From Anaerolineaceae bacterium (GTDB lineage Bacteria > Chloroflexota > Anaerolineae > Anaerolineales > Anaerolineaceae), in assembly GCA_002702705.1 (NCBI GenBank), contig PABH01000008.1, positions 1 through 64,000 of the forward strand: DNA of 64,000 nt, given 5' to 3'. The notes under the pieces are model-generated. The model worked only from the letters and a program-made list of their open reading frames with translations, ran no database searches and was not told where the DNA came from. Each line of letters opens with the position of its first letter. The stretch's first letter is position 1. Of this stretch, positions 44,553 to 56,456 are shown in pieces. The translations under genes were made by a program, and so were the position numbers.

Positions 44553-45407
44553 ATGAAAAAGAATCTTTTTATCGCGATTATTATGATGATGGTAGTAAGT
44601 ATGCTCTTTGCTGCTTGCGCACCCAAGAATGAAGTTGTGGACGAAGCCGTTCAGGAACCCGGTGTGGTTGGTGATGAATACCCCGCTCCAGGTGGTGAAC
44701 CAGAAGTCGCACAACCAGATGCTTACCCCGCACCCGGCGGTGTGATCACGATTGCGACGGATGCAACCTTCCCTCCCTTCGAAATGGTTGATGAAAACAC
44801 CAAGGAGTTAATTGGCTTCGACATCGAGTTAATGAAAGCTATTGCGGCAGAGGCTGGTTTGGAATATGAATTTGTCAATTTACCATTCGACCCGATGTTA
44901 GCAGGCCTTTCGGAATGCCAATATGATATGGCCATCGCCGCCATCACAATTACCGAAGACCGCCAAAAGGAATTTTTCTTCAGTGATCCCTATATTGATG
45001 CCGGTCAAATTATCGTTGTTAAAGCAGGGAAAGAAGGCATTAATAGTAAGGATGATCTGAGTGGAATGATTGTTGGTGCACAGTTAGGCACCACCGGCGA
45101 AATCGAGGCACAAAGTATTGATAACGTCACATATAAACCATACGATACCTATGATTTAGCCTTCCTCGACCTGGCAAATGACCAAATTGACGCTGTTATC
45201 GCCGATTACCCAACAGCGCTTGGTTTTATTGCTAAAAACCCAGATCGCCTGCAAACCGTGGGTGAAAAATTCACAGATGAATCCTACGGGATTGCTTTTT
45301 GTAAAAATCGAGCTGACCTGGTTGACCTGATCAACCCAGCCCTGCAAAAAGTTAAAGAACAAGGTGTTATCACCGATCTGGCTGGAAAATATTTAGCCGG
45401 AGAATAA
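44553..45407 (+). CDS. polar amino-acid ABC transporter, substrate-binding lipoprotein
   Basis: ATG 44553 with AGGAGG upstream gives 284 aa. Lipobox Cys22 (LFAAC) anchors the protein. A spacer with two YPAPGG repeats (EYPAPGG and AYPAPGG) precedes the SBP_bac_3 fold: ATDATFPPFEMVDE, GFDIELMKAIA and QYDMAIAAITIT. The family binds glutamine, arginine or related amino acids. The ligand is not fixed by these motifs. First gene of a three-gene importer operon. Confidence 0.93.
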   Translation: MKKNLFIAIIMMMVVSMLFAACAPKNEVVDEAVQEPGVVGDEYPAPGGEPEVAQPDAYPAPGGVITIATDATFPPFEMVDENTKELIGFDIELMKAIAAEAGLEYEFVNLPFDPMLAGLSECQYDMAIAAITITEDRQKEFFFSDPYIDAGQIIVVKAGKEGINSKDDLSGMIVGAQLGTTGEIEAQSIDNVTYKPYDTYDLAFLDLANDQIDAVIADYPTALGFIAKNPDRLQTVGEKFTDESYGIAFCKNRADLVDLINPALQKVKEQGVITDLAGKYLAGE

Positions 45408-45419
45408 AAATACAAGTAA

Positions 45420-45447
45420 ATGCCTGGGTATCATTATGCCCAGGCAT
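45420..45447 (+). terminator. intra-operon terminator after the binding protein
   Basis: ATGCCTGGG and CCCAGGCAT pair over 9 bp, then TTTTTTA. Lying between the binding-protein and permease genes, it should let only part of transcription through and keep the binding protein in excess. Confidence 0.85.
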
Positions 45448-45512
45448 TTTTTATCCCTTTAACCTTTCCAACTTCAATTACTCAACTTAATTTATTCAGC
45501 AGGAGCATCCTG

Positions 45513-46331
45513 ATGGAACATTTGCAAACAAGCCCCACTTTAAAACCAGGGGAGACTTTTGAGCAGCAAAAAAAGAAATTTGACCGATGGTGGTTTTTAG
45601 TTTTTGGTGTCATTTTGCTTATCATTATTTTAGTATTTTTAGAACCCGATCCTTACCAACGCATCGTATTATTTGTTTCAGATGGAATTGGAGTCACGGT
45701 TTATACCACCCTGGTCTCTTTTGTGCTGGTTTTAATTTTTGGCCTGATCGGCGGTTTGGGGCGATTATCAAAAAACCGCATTATTAACGGCCTAGCTACG
45801 GTTTATGTTGAAGTAGTACGTGGAATTCCCCTTTTGGTTCAGCTTTTATTCTGGTACTTTGCTTTCCCTTCTGTAATCAAAAATTTTGGTTCAACACTAG
45901 GCATTGAATCGTTAGCGAATTATCGCGCTGATCCTTTATTAATGGCAATTTTAGGCCTCACTTTTTGTTATTCTGCATATATGAGTGAAGTCTATCGGGC
46001 AGGTATCCAAAGTATTTCCCGTGGTCAAATGGAAGCCGCTCGCAGTTTGGGTATGAGTTATGTCCAGGCAATGCGTTTTGTTATCCTGCCGCAGGCCTTA
46101 CGGGTAATCTTGCCGCCAGTGGGAAATGAATTTATTACCTTATTAAAGGATTCATCTCTTGTAAGTGTGGTTGCCGTGGCGGATATGACTCGACGAGGAC
46201 GTGAATTTATGGCTGCCAATTTTATCCCCGTGCAAACCTGGTTAATGATCGCTTTGTTATATCTGGTATTAACCCTGGTCTCAGCCCGAATTGTCAACTG
46301 GATTGAAAAGAAGACACGATTGGAGCGTTAA
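45513..46331 (+). CDS. polar amino-acid ABC transporter permease
   Basis: ATG 45513 with CAGGAG upstream gives 272 aa; upstream in-frame residues come from the terminator and are not family-like. It has about five to six membrane helices and the His/Glu/Arg-type permease loop [40 protein letters not shown], the conserved entry of the HisM/GlnP family, is also present. Its product pairs with the ATPase that begins 3 bases later. Confidence 0.94.
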   Translation: MEHLQTSPTLKPGETFEQQKKKFDRWWFLVFGVILLIIILVFLEPDPYQRIVLFVSDGIGVTVYTTLVSFVLVLIFGLIGGLGRLSKNRIINGLATVYVEVVRGIPLLVQLLFWYFAFPSVIKNFGSTLGIESLANYRADPLLMAILGLTFCYSAYMSEVYRAGIQSISRGQMEAARSLGMSYVQAMRFVILPQALRVILPPVGNEFITLLKDSSLVSVVAVADMTRRGREFMAANFIPVQTWLMIALLYLVLTLVSARIVNWIEKKTRLER

Positions 46332-46333
46332 TT

Positions 46334-47065
46334 ATGGAACCCATTATTCACATCAAAGATGTTCATAAGTATTTTGGAAGAGTACAAGCGCTGCGTGGGG
46401 TAAGTTTGGATATAAATAAAGGCGAAGTAGTGGTCATCATTGGGCCTTCGGGTTCTGGAAAATCAACCCTCTTACGCTGCATTAACCGATTGGAAGAATT
46501 TGACCACGGACAAATCATTGTCGATAATATTCCTCTCGATAGCGCCGAAAATATTAATCTGGTACGTACCGAGGTCGGTATGGTATTTCAGCAATTTAAT
46601 CTTTTCCCGCACTTAAGTGTTTTGGATAATCTTACGCTAGCTCAAAAAGCGGTTCGCAAACGAAGCAAAAAAGAAGCAGAAGAAATTGCTTTTCAGCTGT
46701 TGAAAAAAGTCGGTATTCCCGAAAAAGCCAATGTTTTTCCGCTCCAACTTTCCGGCGGCCAACAGCAGCGTGTCGCCATTGCCAGAGCATTGGCAATGAA
46801 TCCCAAAATCATGTTGTTTGACGAACCAACCAGTGCCCTTGACCCGGAAATGATTCAAGAGGTTTTGGATGTTATGCTTGATCTGGCAAAAGAAGGTATG
46901 ACAATGGTGGTTGTTTCTCATGAAATGGGTTTTGCAAGAGCCGCTGCCAACCGCGCCATTCTTATGGATGAAGGGCTGATCGTGGAAGAAGCGACACCCG
47001 ATATCCTATTTACCAACCCCACTCAAGAACGTACAAAATTGTTCCTCAGCAAAATTTTAGACTAA
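46334..47065 (+). CDS. polar amino-acid ABC transporter ATPase (GlnQ type)
   Basis: 243 aa with Walker [11 protein letters not shown]-loop [12 protein letters not shown], signature LSGGQQQR, Walker [13 protein letters not shown] and the switch His in VVSHEMGF. All catalytic positions are intact. The protein energises import by the preceding permease. Last gene of the operon. Confidence 0.96.
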   Translation: MEPIIHIKDVHKYFGRVQALRGVSLDINKGEVVVIIGPSGSGKSTLLRCINRLEEFDHGQIIVDNIPLDSAENINLVRTEVGMVFQQFNLFPHLSVLDNLTLAQKAVRKRSKKEAEEIAFQLLKKVGIPEKANVFPLQLSGGQQQRVAIARALAMNPKIMLFDEPTSALDPEMIQEVLDVMLDLAKEGMTMVVVSHEMGFARAAANRAILMDEGLIVEEATPDILFTNPTQERTKLFLSKILD

Positions 47066-47274
47066 TTTTTAAGATCATCTTTCATAGACTTGGTATTTAA
47101 AAACCGGATGTTGATGAGAAAACAATCGGTAAGTATTTTAATATACTTGATTAACCTTCTTTACCTTTCTTTTGATATACAACGCATCTGGTATTTTTAA
47201 TTAACAGAAGGTACACTGCAAACTAACCCAAATATTAGCAAAGCAGAAAAATCAAAGATAGTGAAAAATCCGCT

Positions 47275-47304
47275 TTTAGTTTATTGTGATGGTTCAGGTA
47301 TAAT
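47275..47304 (+). promoter_or_regulatory. promoter of the large surface protein gene
   Basis: TATAAT at 47299-47304 with a weak -35 (TTTAGT, 18-base spacing). The leader to ATG 47350 carries TAGGAG. The rest of the 284-base gap shows no other feature. Confidence 0.4.
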
Positions 47305-47349
47305 CGTAATAGTAAAAATTTTTCACCCAAATTTTAGGAGCGCTGGGTC

Positions 47350-50124
47350 ATGCGATTGATCATGTTACGTTCAATCCTCTGGGTAATCACATTATCAACA
47401 TTGGTCTTTCCATTTCAACCGATTCGAGTTGAAAAAAGCCCGGATCTTTACGCGTCTACCGTCACATTGGAAGGCCCGGATGATTGTCCATCCAGCGGAT
47501 GTGCAGCAGGACAAACCTTAAATCTCAGTAGTTCCTTTGACTTCACTATCTACCAGGCCGGAAACGATCCCAACGTACAATTTTGTGTTTATACCCCCAC
47601 CAATTGGGCTGGAGAAAATTTAACTTTTAGCAGTATGGGGTTATTAAGTAACCAGGTTTATACAAACGGAACCAGCCAATGTGGAATAGCTCCTTCTGGT
47701 TACCAAACGCTCGGAGGAGTGACGGCATCACTTCAAGACGTCTATTTTGGGGATGCCCTCGAGTTTTCGTTAAGGGTAGGAAAAACCGCCACAGACGATG
47801 GGTCGGTTTTGGTGCGCCTTTTTGAACAGAATGGCAGCAGTTGGGTACAAACCCAACAATCTTTTATCTTAATTTCTATTGAACCCGTCTCAACCCTGGT
47901 TTTTGTTGCCAATCAAGCAGTTGACTGTGCTGGTTTTACACCTTGTTATTTAAATAGTAAAGCGGATCTATCGAACGGATTAGGTACTGGTTTAAAAGAT
48001 GCAGTTGATGCGGTAAACACAGGGTCGGTGATCCAGGTTCTCGGAAACTACCTCATCAAAAGTAATACGGTCCAAATTAATAAAAACATTACATTACAAG
48101 GTAGTGCACAAGCCAGTTTAAGTTACAGCGGTAGTATCTGCACCCAACCCATGATAAGAATGCAAACTGGAGGTATGATCCGAAACTTAAGCATTCATGA
48201 TGGGTCCTGTTTATCACCTTCCAACCGCGACTTACTTTTCATTGAGAGTTCACAAAATATCACCCTGGAACAAAATCGGTTTACAAACGGAAAAAACGGT
48301 GTGGTAATTAGCAACAGCACCGGTAATTTATTGGCACGTTTTAACCACTTTGAGGGGAACAGCGAATTGGCAATAAAAAATCAAAACCTACCAAATACAG
48401 GTCAAATCACAGCCATTGCTAATAATTTTATTAATCCGAATGCAACCCTTCAAGTACAATGCGCCAATAATGGAACAGTAAATAATAATTTTTGGGGTAC
48501 AGACCAAACGCCTGCCACTGCTTCGACTGGATGTACTTTTACAGCAGGTCGCCAGCTTGGCAGTCCTATCAATCAATCTACCAATGGCGGCTTAGAGGCT
48601 GCTGAAATAACCGTTCTTGCTACTAGAACATCCTACTTTAACCAAAAGATCTCTTTACAACACCCAACCGGACAACCGGATTTTAATTTATATATAGTGA
48701 ATCACGGCAGCCAAACGACCAGTGCCCCTTTCCAAAGTGCGAGAACCATCTCAAATCTTGTTCCTTGTAACGATTATTTTGACCTTTTCTTATCCGGAAA
48801 TACGGCTCCTACAGGTTCACTTTTGGCATCATTCAAATACGATGCCAATCCAGCCTGCGTTGCGGTCGTTGAATCGACTGAATACTGCGGACAAAGTAAT
48901 ATGGCTCTCTATCCGCTGTGGTGGTATGACCCCTTACAAAATATAACCCAAGGATGGGATACAACCGGTCAATCTCCGGCTGGTACTGGCGCAAATGGAG
49001 CTTCGGGACAGACCACAACTTGCCAAATGGATCAAAATGAAATGACGGTCGAAATTGATACCAGTGGTCGCCCTGGTATTAATAATGACTTATTTAACCT
49101 CCCCATTGTGGCTGGGGTTATTGGGCAATCAGCGGCTGTGGTTTTAAGTGATTTTTCAGCTTTAGGTCAGGATATGAGTGTTAAACTGACCTGGCAAACC
49201 AGCAGTGAATTAAACACAAGCGGTTTTTACGTCCAGCGCAGCCCGCACGGTACTTCTAATTTTTCTCGAATCAGTCCGTTTTTACCCCGCCAGGGAAATG
49301 ATACCAGCGGCGCAAATTATGAATTTTTAGATACAAATGTTTTTAATCAAACGACCTACGATTACCGCCTTGAAATTGTCGGTACCGATGTTTTCTCAGT
49401 ATATTCTGCCGTTCGCAGCGCAACACCAGCACCACCAACACCTACGCCAACAATTACACCCACTCCAACGATTACGTTAACTTTTACCCCTACTATCACA
49501 CCAACCTTCACCATTACCCCCACGGGTTCGATTACTCCAACCGGATCAATCACCCCAACTGGGTCTATTACACCTACCCGAACCATCACACCAACTCGGA
49601 CGATCACCCCTACTCCCACCAGGACCCGTTATCGCACCCCAACCAGAACCCGCACACCATATTGGACACCATACCGCACGCGAACCAGTACCAGGACCCC
49701 ATTTATCACACGAACACCAGCTACAACCATTACACCTACCCCTACCAGAACCAGCACTGCTGCAGGCTCCGGTTCTGGTGTGAATACAACCAGAACCGCC
49801 ACATTATCTTCCAACAATGGTTACCCTGTTCCTGGCGGCAGTTCAACCGCAAATCCAACGATAACAGATAGCCAAACCCCGGATTCAGGCTACCCCGCCC
49901 CGCAAGGCACCCCTTCACCCAATACGACTTCTTCTGTAATTTCAACATCACAGACAACGCCAACCAAACAGAGTCCTTTCACACCCACCCCGGAGGACAA
50001 ACCGGAAACAGCTAAAAACAAAACGGTTGGGTTTATTATTTTAGGCGGTATGAGTTTGATTTCGATTACATTAATTGTTGCCTTTATTTTATGGAAAAGA
50101 GGAATCCTTAAACTGCCATTTTGA
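47350..50124 (+). CDS. large surface protein: beta-helix, Thr/Pro/Arg linker, C-terminal anchor
   Basis: 924 aa. A signal peptide (1-22) is followed by a beta domain with a Cys-rich start (DDCPSSGC). A right-handed beta-helix region (about 215-375) has NITLEQNRFTNG and GNLLARFNHFEG rungs. A beta-sandwich (about 600-690, VKLTWQTSSELNTSGFYVQR) comes next. Residues about 695-800 are a low-complexity linker built from ITPTPT, ITPTGS and TRTPT units. A second spacer carries GYPVPGG and GYPAPQG. One membrane helix (about 892-914) and a basic tail end the protein. Such proteins are exposed on the cell surface; the ligand may be a polysaccharide, but that is a guess. Confidence 0.85.
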   Translation: MRLIMLRSILWVITLSTLVFPFQPIRVEKSPDLYASTVTLEGPDDCPSSGCAAGQTLNLSSSFDFTIYQAGNDPNVQFCVYTPTNWAGENLTFSSMGLLSNQVYTNGTSQCGIAPSGYQTLGGVTASLQDVYFGDALEFSLRVGKTATDDGSVLVRLFEQNGSSWVQTQQSFILISIEPVSTLVFVANQAVDCAGFTPCYLNSKADLSNGLGTGLKDAVDAVNTGSVIQVLGNYLIKSNTVQINKNITLQGSAQASLSYSGSICTQPMIRMQTGGMIRNLSIHDGSCLSPSNRDLLFIESSQNITLEQNRFTNGKNGVVISNSTGNLLARFNHFEGNSELAIKNQNLPNTGQITAIANNFINPNATLQVQCANNGTVNNNFWGTDQTPATASTGCTFTAGRQLGSPINQSTNGGLEAAEITVLATRTSYFNQKISLQHPTGQPDFNLYIVNHGSQTTSAPFQSARTISNLVPCNDYFDLFLSGNTAPTGSLLASFKYDANPACVAVVESTEYCGQSNMALYPLWWYDPLQNITQGWDTTGQSPAGTGANGASGQTTTCQMDQNEMTVEIDTSGRPGINNDLFNLPIVAGVIGQSAAVVLSDFSALGQDMSVKLTWQTSSELNTSGFYVQRSPHGTSNFSRISPFLPRQGNDTSGANYEFLDTNVFNQTTYDYRLEIVGTDVFSVYSAVRSATPAPPTPTPTITPTPTITLTFTPTITPTFTITPTGSITPTGSITPTGSITPTRTITPTRTITPTPTRTRYRTPTRTRTPYWTPYRTRTSTRTPFITRTPATTITPTPTRTSTAAGSGSGVNTTRTATLSSNNGYPVPGGSSTANPTITDSQTPDSGYPAPQGTPSPNTTSSVISTSQTTPTKQSPFTPTPEDKPETAKNKTVGFIILGGMSLISITLIVAFILWKRGILKLPF

Positions 50125-50336
50125 TTGTTTATGAGCACCCTTTTTTCAATTTCCTAAAAAAGAATTCCTTCCCTTTTTTTGTTTTTAGAAAACAAATTCC
50201 TGTCCCCCATTTTATATACAACCCGATTAATTAATGACGTTATTATAGGCCTTTTAAGATGTCATTTTTTTGACTTTTCATATCGTTTGTGCTATTCTTC
50301 TTAATTGCTATAATTTTATTTTTCCGGAGTTAAAAC

Positions 50337-51227
50337 ATGCAACGCGAACGCGTTTCTGATGGTGTATATTGGTTTCAAAGTGATGTTTATGCGCAAGTAA
50401 CCGCTGGCGTAATTGCCGGGCCGCAATGGGCGGTTGTCATTGATACATTGCCCGTTCCCGAAGAGACATTAAAAATGCGGGCTTTTATTGAAGAACAGTT
50501 AAAAGTGCCCGTTCAATATGTTATTAACACCCATTATCATGCCGATCATGCGTGGGGCAACTGCTTTTTCCCTGGTGCCACCATTATCAGCCACCAAATC
50601 TGCCGTGATTTGCAGATCCAATTGGGACCTTCATCTTTAGATTCTGCCCAAAAACAAGACCCGCTCTTCCGGCAAATCAAATTGGTTTACCCCCACATGA
50701 CCTTTAATTCGGGCAATATGTCCTTGAAAGTTGGCAAAAAAAATCTGGTTCTTTTCTCCACACCAGGCCACAGCCAAGATGGAATTTCGATCCTTATTGA
50801 AGAAGACCGAGTTTTATTTGCTGCCGATGCTTTTCTACCGGTTCCCTATTTCGTAAATGGTGATATTGATCAATTAATCCAAACCTTGAAATCTTTTAAT
50901 GATTTAGGATTAGAAAATATTGTTCAGGGACATGGAGATATTGTTTTACGGGGTGAAATTGAAAACATGATCCAGGAAAACGTGGATTATTTGGAATGTG
51001 TAAAAAAGAAAGTACGCGCTGCATTAAAAGAAAATTACCCTAAATACGCTATACAAAATATCACCATTGAATCATGTGGAAAAGAACGGGTCACCTTGGG
51101 TGGGTTAGGAAATACACTTCACACCAATAATGTTTCCTGGCTCTTAAATAAATATGCTGAAGATGAGGGAATTGAGTTATTGGATATCCCGCTTGAATAT
51201 ATGGATGACGAAATTGTTGATGTCTAA
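50337..51227 (+). CDS. metallo-beta-lactamase-fold hydrolase
   Basis: 296 aa with the MBL metal motif H66-x-H68-x-D70-H71 (HYHADH), then the third-His motif TPGHSQDGIS, the bridging Asp in LFAADAFLP and the final His in VQGHGD. The set is complete, so it should bind two metals. The family includes thiolesterases and lactonases as well as beta-lactamases. Substrate unassigned. The C-terminal about 80 residues are an extra helical extension. It converges with plsY across a shared terminator. Confidence 0.87.
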   Translation: MQRERVSDGVYWFQSDVYAQVTAGVIAGPQWAVVIDTLPVPEETLKMRAFIEEQLKVPVQYVINTHYHADHAWGNCFFPGATIISHQICRDLQIQLGPSSLDSAQKQDPLFRQIKLVYPHMTFNSGNMSLKVGKKNLVLFSTPGHSQDGISILIEEDRVLFAADAFLPVPYFVNGDIDQLIQTLKSFNDLGLENIVQGHGDIVLRGEIENMIQENVDYLECVKKKVRAALKENYPKYAIQNITIESCGKERVTLGGLGNTLHTNNVSWLLNKYAEDEGIELLDIPLEYMDDEIVDV

Positions 51228-51245
51228 TTAACTTTAAAAATAAAA

Positions 51246-51270
51246 ATGCTGGCGGGTACTCCGCCAGCAT
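51246..51270. terminator. bidirectional terminator
   Basis: ATGCTGGCGG and CCGCCAGCAT pair over 10 bp around GTACT, with A-runs before and T-runs after. It serves the MBL gene on plus and plsY on minus. Confidence 0.92.
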
Positions 51271-51295
51271 TTTTTTGTTAATATAAGTAGATCAA

Positions 51296-51967
51296 TCAAT
51301 CAATCACTACTTTTTTCTTCAACCATTTTGCACGTAAACCCACTACGCGTTCCGTACCTTCTTTTAGTCGTTTCAAATTAGGCCGCAAAGCCCATACCAA
51401 AGCCGCCAATGCAAGTGCCCCATACATTACATATGCCCATGGGGATAAACCCAAAGCCGCTCGGATAATAAAAACGATCATTGCAATCAATGCGACACTC
51501 ATCGTGGTCACGGATGCATATCCGATAAACAAATAAATTAGTACCGCTACAGGTAAAATAATTAACCAGATCGGGCTCCATAAGGCAATTGCCCCACCCA
51601 GACAGGTTGCCCCCCCGGCTCCGCCTCGCATTTGTAATTTTCCATTTTTGCGGTGAACCAAAAAAATGGGATAATTATGTCCAATCACGGCTAAGAAAGC
51701 AGCAAAAACCTGTACCCAAATTTGTCCGGGCACCAGCCAATTCACAACCCAAGCTGTGGCAATCCCTTTAACAACATCTAATGTAGCCGTTAAAGCTCCA
51801 GCGCCTAATCCGGCAGCCCGCATGGCATTCGTACCACCTGTCCTGCCTGATTCAATTTCACGCACATCCCTTCCGTTAAAAATCTTTACAATTAAAAACC
51901 CAAAAGGGATCGAACCTAATAAATAAGCAAGCAACAAGGCCAAAAATTTTAAGCCAATCGTGTCCAT
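51296..51967 (-). CDS. plsY: acyl-phosphate:glycerol-3-phosphate acyltransferase
   Basis: PlsY makes lysophosphatidic acid from acyl-phosphate in the membrane, the first step of phospholipid synthesis. The three motifs are present: LLGSIPFGFL, SGRTGGTNAMRAAG and GHNYPIFLVHRKNG with GGAGGATCLGG. About five helices; 223 aa is normal. It is last in a minus-strand operon after the JAMM peptidase. Confidence 0.95.
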   Translation of the reverse strand: MDTIGLKFLALLLAYLLGSIPFGFLIVKIFNGRDVREIESGRTGGTNAMRAAGLGAGALTATLDVVKGIATAWVVNWLVPGQIWVQVFAAFLAVIGHNYPIFLVHRKNGKLQMRGGAGGATCLGGAIALWSPIWLIILPVAVLIYLFIGYASVTTMSVALIAMIVFIIRAALGLSPWAYVMYGALALAALVWALRPNLKRLKEGTERVVGLRAKWLKKKVVID

Positions 51968-52019
51968 TTTTCTAATCCATTCCTTTAATTCTTTTTAGCA
52001 GCTTAATTAACCCGAATCA

Positions 52020-52433
52020 TTAATCATCGTTACGATTAATTATTAATTGAATTTTTTCATAACTTTCAGATTGTAAATCAAAAGCGTTTACAGCCCAATC
52101 TGAATGAGAAGGCGATAGTATAACCGTTACCGTGCCAGGGTACAAGAATTCTTTGATATCGGTTTCCGAAGGTGCCGCCGGACCATTCGGATGAGAATGA
52201 AAAATTCCGATCAAATCCCAAACAGAGTCGTCAATCCACGTCAGAGCATGTAATAATTCAACCGGGTCCATATAAAAACGAGTCGGAGAATGAGCAGCAT
52301 TGGTTACTGGAATTACTTTTTGTACCACACCATCCTTACCGGCCAACAATCCACAAGCTTCTTCCGGTAAATGTTGTTGGACATGCTGGATCATCTCTTG
52401 GCAAAGTTTTGATGGAATATGAAAAGTATCCAT
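52020..52433 (-). CDS. M67/JAMM metallopeptidase
   Basis: 137 aa. The MPN+ motif is complete: Glu25 in LPEEACGLL, then H79-S-H81-P, Ser89 and Asp92 in HSHPNGPAAPSETD. Bacterial stand-alone JAMM proteins remove C-terminal extensions from sulfur-carrier or ubiquitin-like proteins, for example during cysteine or cofactor synthesis. No ThiS/MoaD-like carrier is adjacent, so the partner is unknown. It begins 2 bases after the membrane protein gene, so co-translation is likely. Confidence 0.92.
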   Translation of the reverse strand: MDTFHIPSKLCQEMIQHVQQHLPEEACGLLAGKDGVVQKVIPVTNAAHSPTRFYMDPVELLHALTWIDDSVWDLIGIFHSHPNGPAAPSETDIKEFLYPGTVTVILSPSHSDWAVNAFDLQSESYEKIQLIINRNDD

Positions 52434-52435
52434 GT

Positions 52436-53251
52436 TTATCCCCTAATCATCCAAGCTAACAGCCAAATCATAGACAACATAAAAATAGGTTCAAACCAAA
52501 GTGAGCCTGCTTCACGGCCCTCTTCCAGCCCGCTCGCAAATGTAGTTAATCCATACGCCGTACCGACTAACAAAAGACCAAAAGTTAACGGTTGAATTGG
52601 CAAGTAGTGAAAACCAACAGCCAACTGCCCCACAACCAGGGCAATACCCAAAGCCCAAACCCAATTCCATCGCCCACCTGATCGAAGATATAACGTACGC
52701 AAGACCAACAAAAATAATGCTGGTACAAGGGCCGGCAATAACAAAAATAAACGCACATTAGCCGCTTTTAGAGCAATCGCCAGAACCAGGTATAAGGCAA
52801 AGGATACAGCAGTTAAACCCAAACTTGCGGGAAGATAAGCGACCCCACTTAAATCAATAACGATATACTCTGCCACCAAAACCAACACTAACAACACACC
52901 ACCCAATGCTAAAACCACCCACCATGCTGGTTGAACTTCAAGCGTATTTAACGGTACACCAATCACCCAGGCTGTTAAGGCAGGAACAAAACCATGCCGT
53001 AGGAGAGAATTTTTATCATGATCCGGATGACCTTGCAAAAGCCAATCAGCCCCCAAACCAGCTAAAATAGCAGCCAGTAAAGATATCAAAGTACCGTAAT
53101 TTAAATTGAAATCAAACTGCACCCAAATTAGCGACAAACGAATTGGCTGGGCAGGTACTTTAACAAAAGGAATTAAGGCATATGCCAATAAAATAACAGC
53201 TGAAATGACACTTAATCGATTGGCATCCGGTAAATGTTGACGATCTTCCAT
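52436..53251 (-). CDS. polytopic membrane protein, unknown family
   Basis: 271 aa from ATG 53251, with about 8-9 hydrophobic helices. The first loop contains VPAQPIRLSLIWVQF and ADWLLQGHPDH. Upstream in-frame sequence is rich in Lys and Phe with no signal and is not used. I recognise no family. It is first in an operon with the JAMM peptidase and plsY, which hints at an envelope role. It is divergent from the membrane protein at 53444. Confidence 0.7.
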   Translation of the reverse strand: MEDRQHLPDANRLSVISAVILLAYALIPFVKVPAQPIRLSLIWVQFDFNLNYGTLISLLAAILAGLGADWLLQGHPDHDKNSLLRHGFVPALTAWVIGVPLNTLEVQPAWWVVLALGGVLLVLVLVAEYIVIDLSGVAYLPASLGLTAVSFALYLVLAIALKAANVRLFLLLPALVPALFLLVLRTLYLRSGGRWNWVWALGIALVVGQLAVGFHYLPIQPLTFGLLLVGTAYGLTTFASGLEEGREAGSLWFEPIFMLSMIWLLAWMIRG

Positions 53252-53443
53252 ATCTCCATTGTAACGAACCTTATCCAATCCTACCAGAAAAAATATCATT
53301 TTTTTAAATCCACACAAGGTTTTTAGCGTTTTTAAAAACTTTCTGCGGGGATTTTTATTCGTTTTCCAGTGATTCAATTTAAAGCAGGTAAAGACAAGGA
53401 AAAACGCCTTTAAACCGCTAAATGTGGTAAAATTAAGCCCTGT

Positions 53444-54439
53444 ATGGAAACACAAGAAACTACATTGGAAGTCTCCCCTCCACGCCTGATTCAGGCTTTA
53501 AAAGAAGGGTTTAATACCGTTGCCAATCATATTGGGTTAATTATATTACCAGTTGTACTGGATATTTTTATTTGGCTTGGGCCAAGACTACGACTGGAAA
53601 ATTTGTTAACGCCGATTGTGGAACAAATGACAAAAACCTTATCCACTGTAAACACAGCGGATATGCAAGCGATGATAACATCCGCAACGGAAGCCTGGAA
53701 TATACTTTTAGAACAATTAAATTTAACCAGCAGTTTATCCACATTCCCAATTGGCTTACCCAGCCTGATGAAAGGGATCGCTACCAATCAATCTCCGTTA
53801 GGTTCACCTACTATGATTGAAATGCCCTCCTTCGCCAGCACTGTTTTAACATTTTTGGGATTTGTGATTTTAGGAATTATTTTAGGTGGCATTTACTTAA
53901 GTGCGATTTCTCGCCGAACAGCCCCTGAACCGGCAGCATTGGATATTTCCAAAACAGCGATCCAGGTAATTAATGGATTTGTTTTAACGATCATTTTAAT
54001 CATTATCTTATTTGTTCTATCAATACCAATATTTTTTATGGTTTCAATTGTTGCACTTTTCAGCCCAGCATTAAGCCAAATCGCGCTCTTGGGTGTTTCA
54101 TTTGTGCTTTTGTGGTTATTGGTACCCCTTCTATTTTCGCCCCATGGAATCTTTGCCTACCAATTAAGTGCACCGCGGGCCATACTTACCTCAATTCGTC
54201 TCGTGCGTGCTTTTTTACCTGGTGTAGGTATGTTTTTGCTGACAGTCATTTTGTTGGCACAAGGATTGGATATTTTATGGCAGGCTGCACCGGGAACATC
54301 ATGGTTAACCTTAGTAGGTATTACCGGACACGCATTTATTTATACAGCCATCCTGGCAGCGAGTTTTATCTATTATCGTCAAGGATTGGCCTGGATACAG
54401 AACAATATCAGTCAATATAAAAAATCAATTAACATTTAA
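53444..54439 (+). CDS. polytopic membrane protein, unknown function
   Basis: 331 aa. A hydrophobic segment near residues 25-45 and a soluble loop (about 50-125) are followed by about five helices to residue 315. It opens METQETTLEVSPPRLIQALKE and ends QYKKSINI. A -10-like TAAAAT lies about 10 bases before the ATG with no ribosome site, so the message may be leaderless. It lies 57 bases upstream of gyrB on the same strand. Family unknown to me. Confidence 0.72.
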   Translation: METQETTLEVSPPRLIQALKEGFNTVANHIGLIILPVVLDIFIWLGPRLRLENLLTPIVEQMTKTLSTVNTADMQAMITSATEAWNILLEQLNLTSSLSTFPIGLPSLMKGIATNQSPLGSPTMIEMPSFASTVLTFLGFVILGIILGGIYLSAISRRTAPEPAALDISKTAIQVINGFVLTIILIIILFVLSIPIFFMVSIVALFSPALSQIALLGVSFVLLWLLVPLLFSPHGIFAYQLSAPRAILTSIRLVRAFLPGVGMFLLTVILLAQGLDILWQAAPGTSWLTLVGITGHAFIYTAILAASFIYYRQGLAWIQNNISQYKKSINI

Positions 54440-56425
<1,986 letters not shown>

Positions 56426-56430
56426 TATAT

Positions 56431-56452
56431 AAAGGAGCCGCGAGGCTCCTTT
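56431..56452. terminator. terminator of gyrB
   Basis: AAAGGAGCC and GGCTCCTTT pair over 9 bp around GCGA, followed by a T-run. It lies 4 bases before the stop codon of the convergent gene and may serve both. Confidence 0.9.
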
Positions 56453-56456
56453 TTTT

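Noticed and set aside
49432-49750. Tandem repeats considered as a CRISPR array
   Set aside because: Units are short, in frame and encode the Thr/Pro linker; there are no spacers of uniform length and no cas genes.
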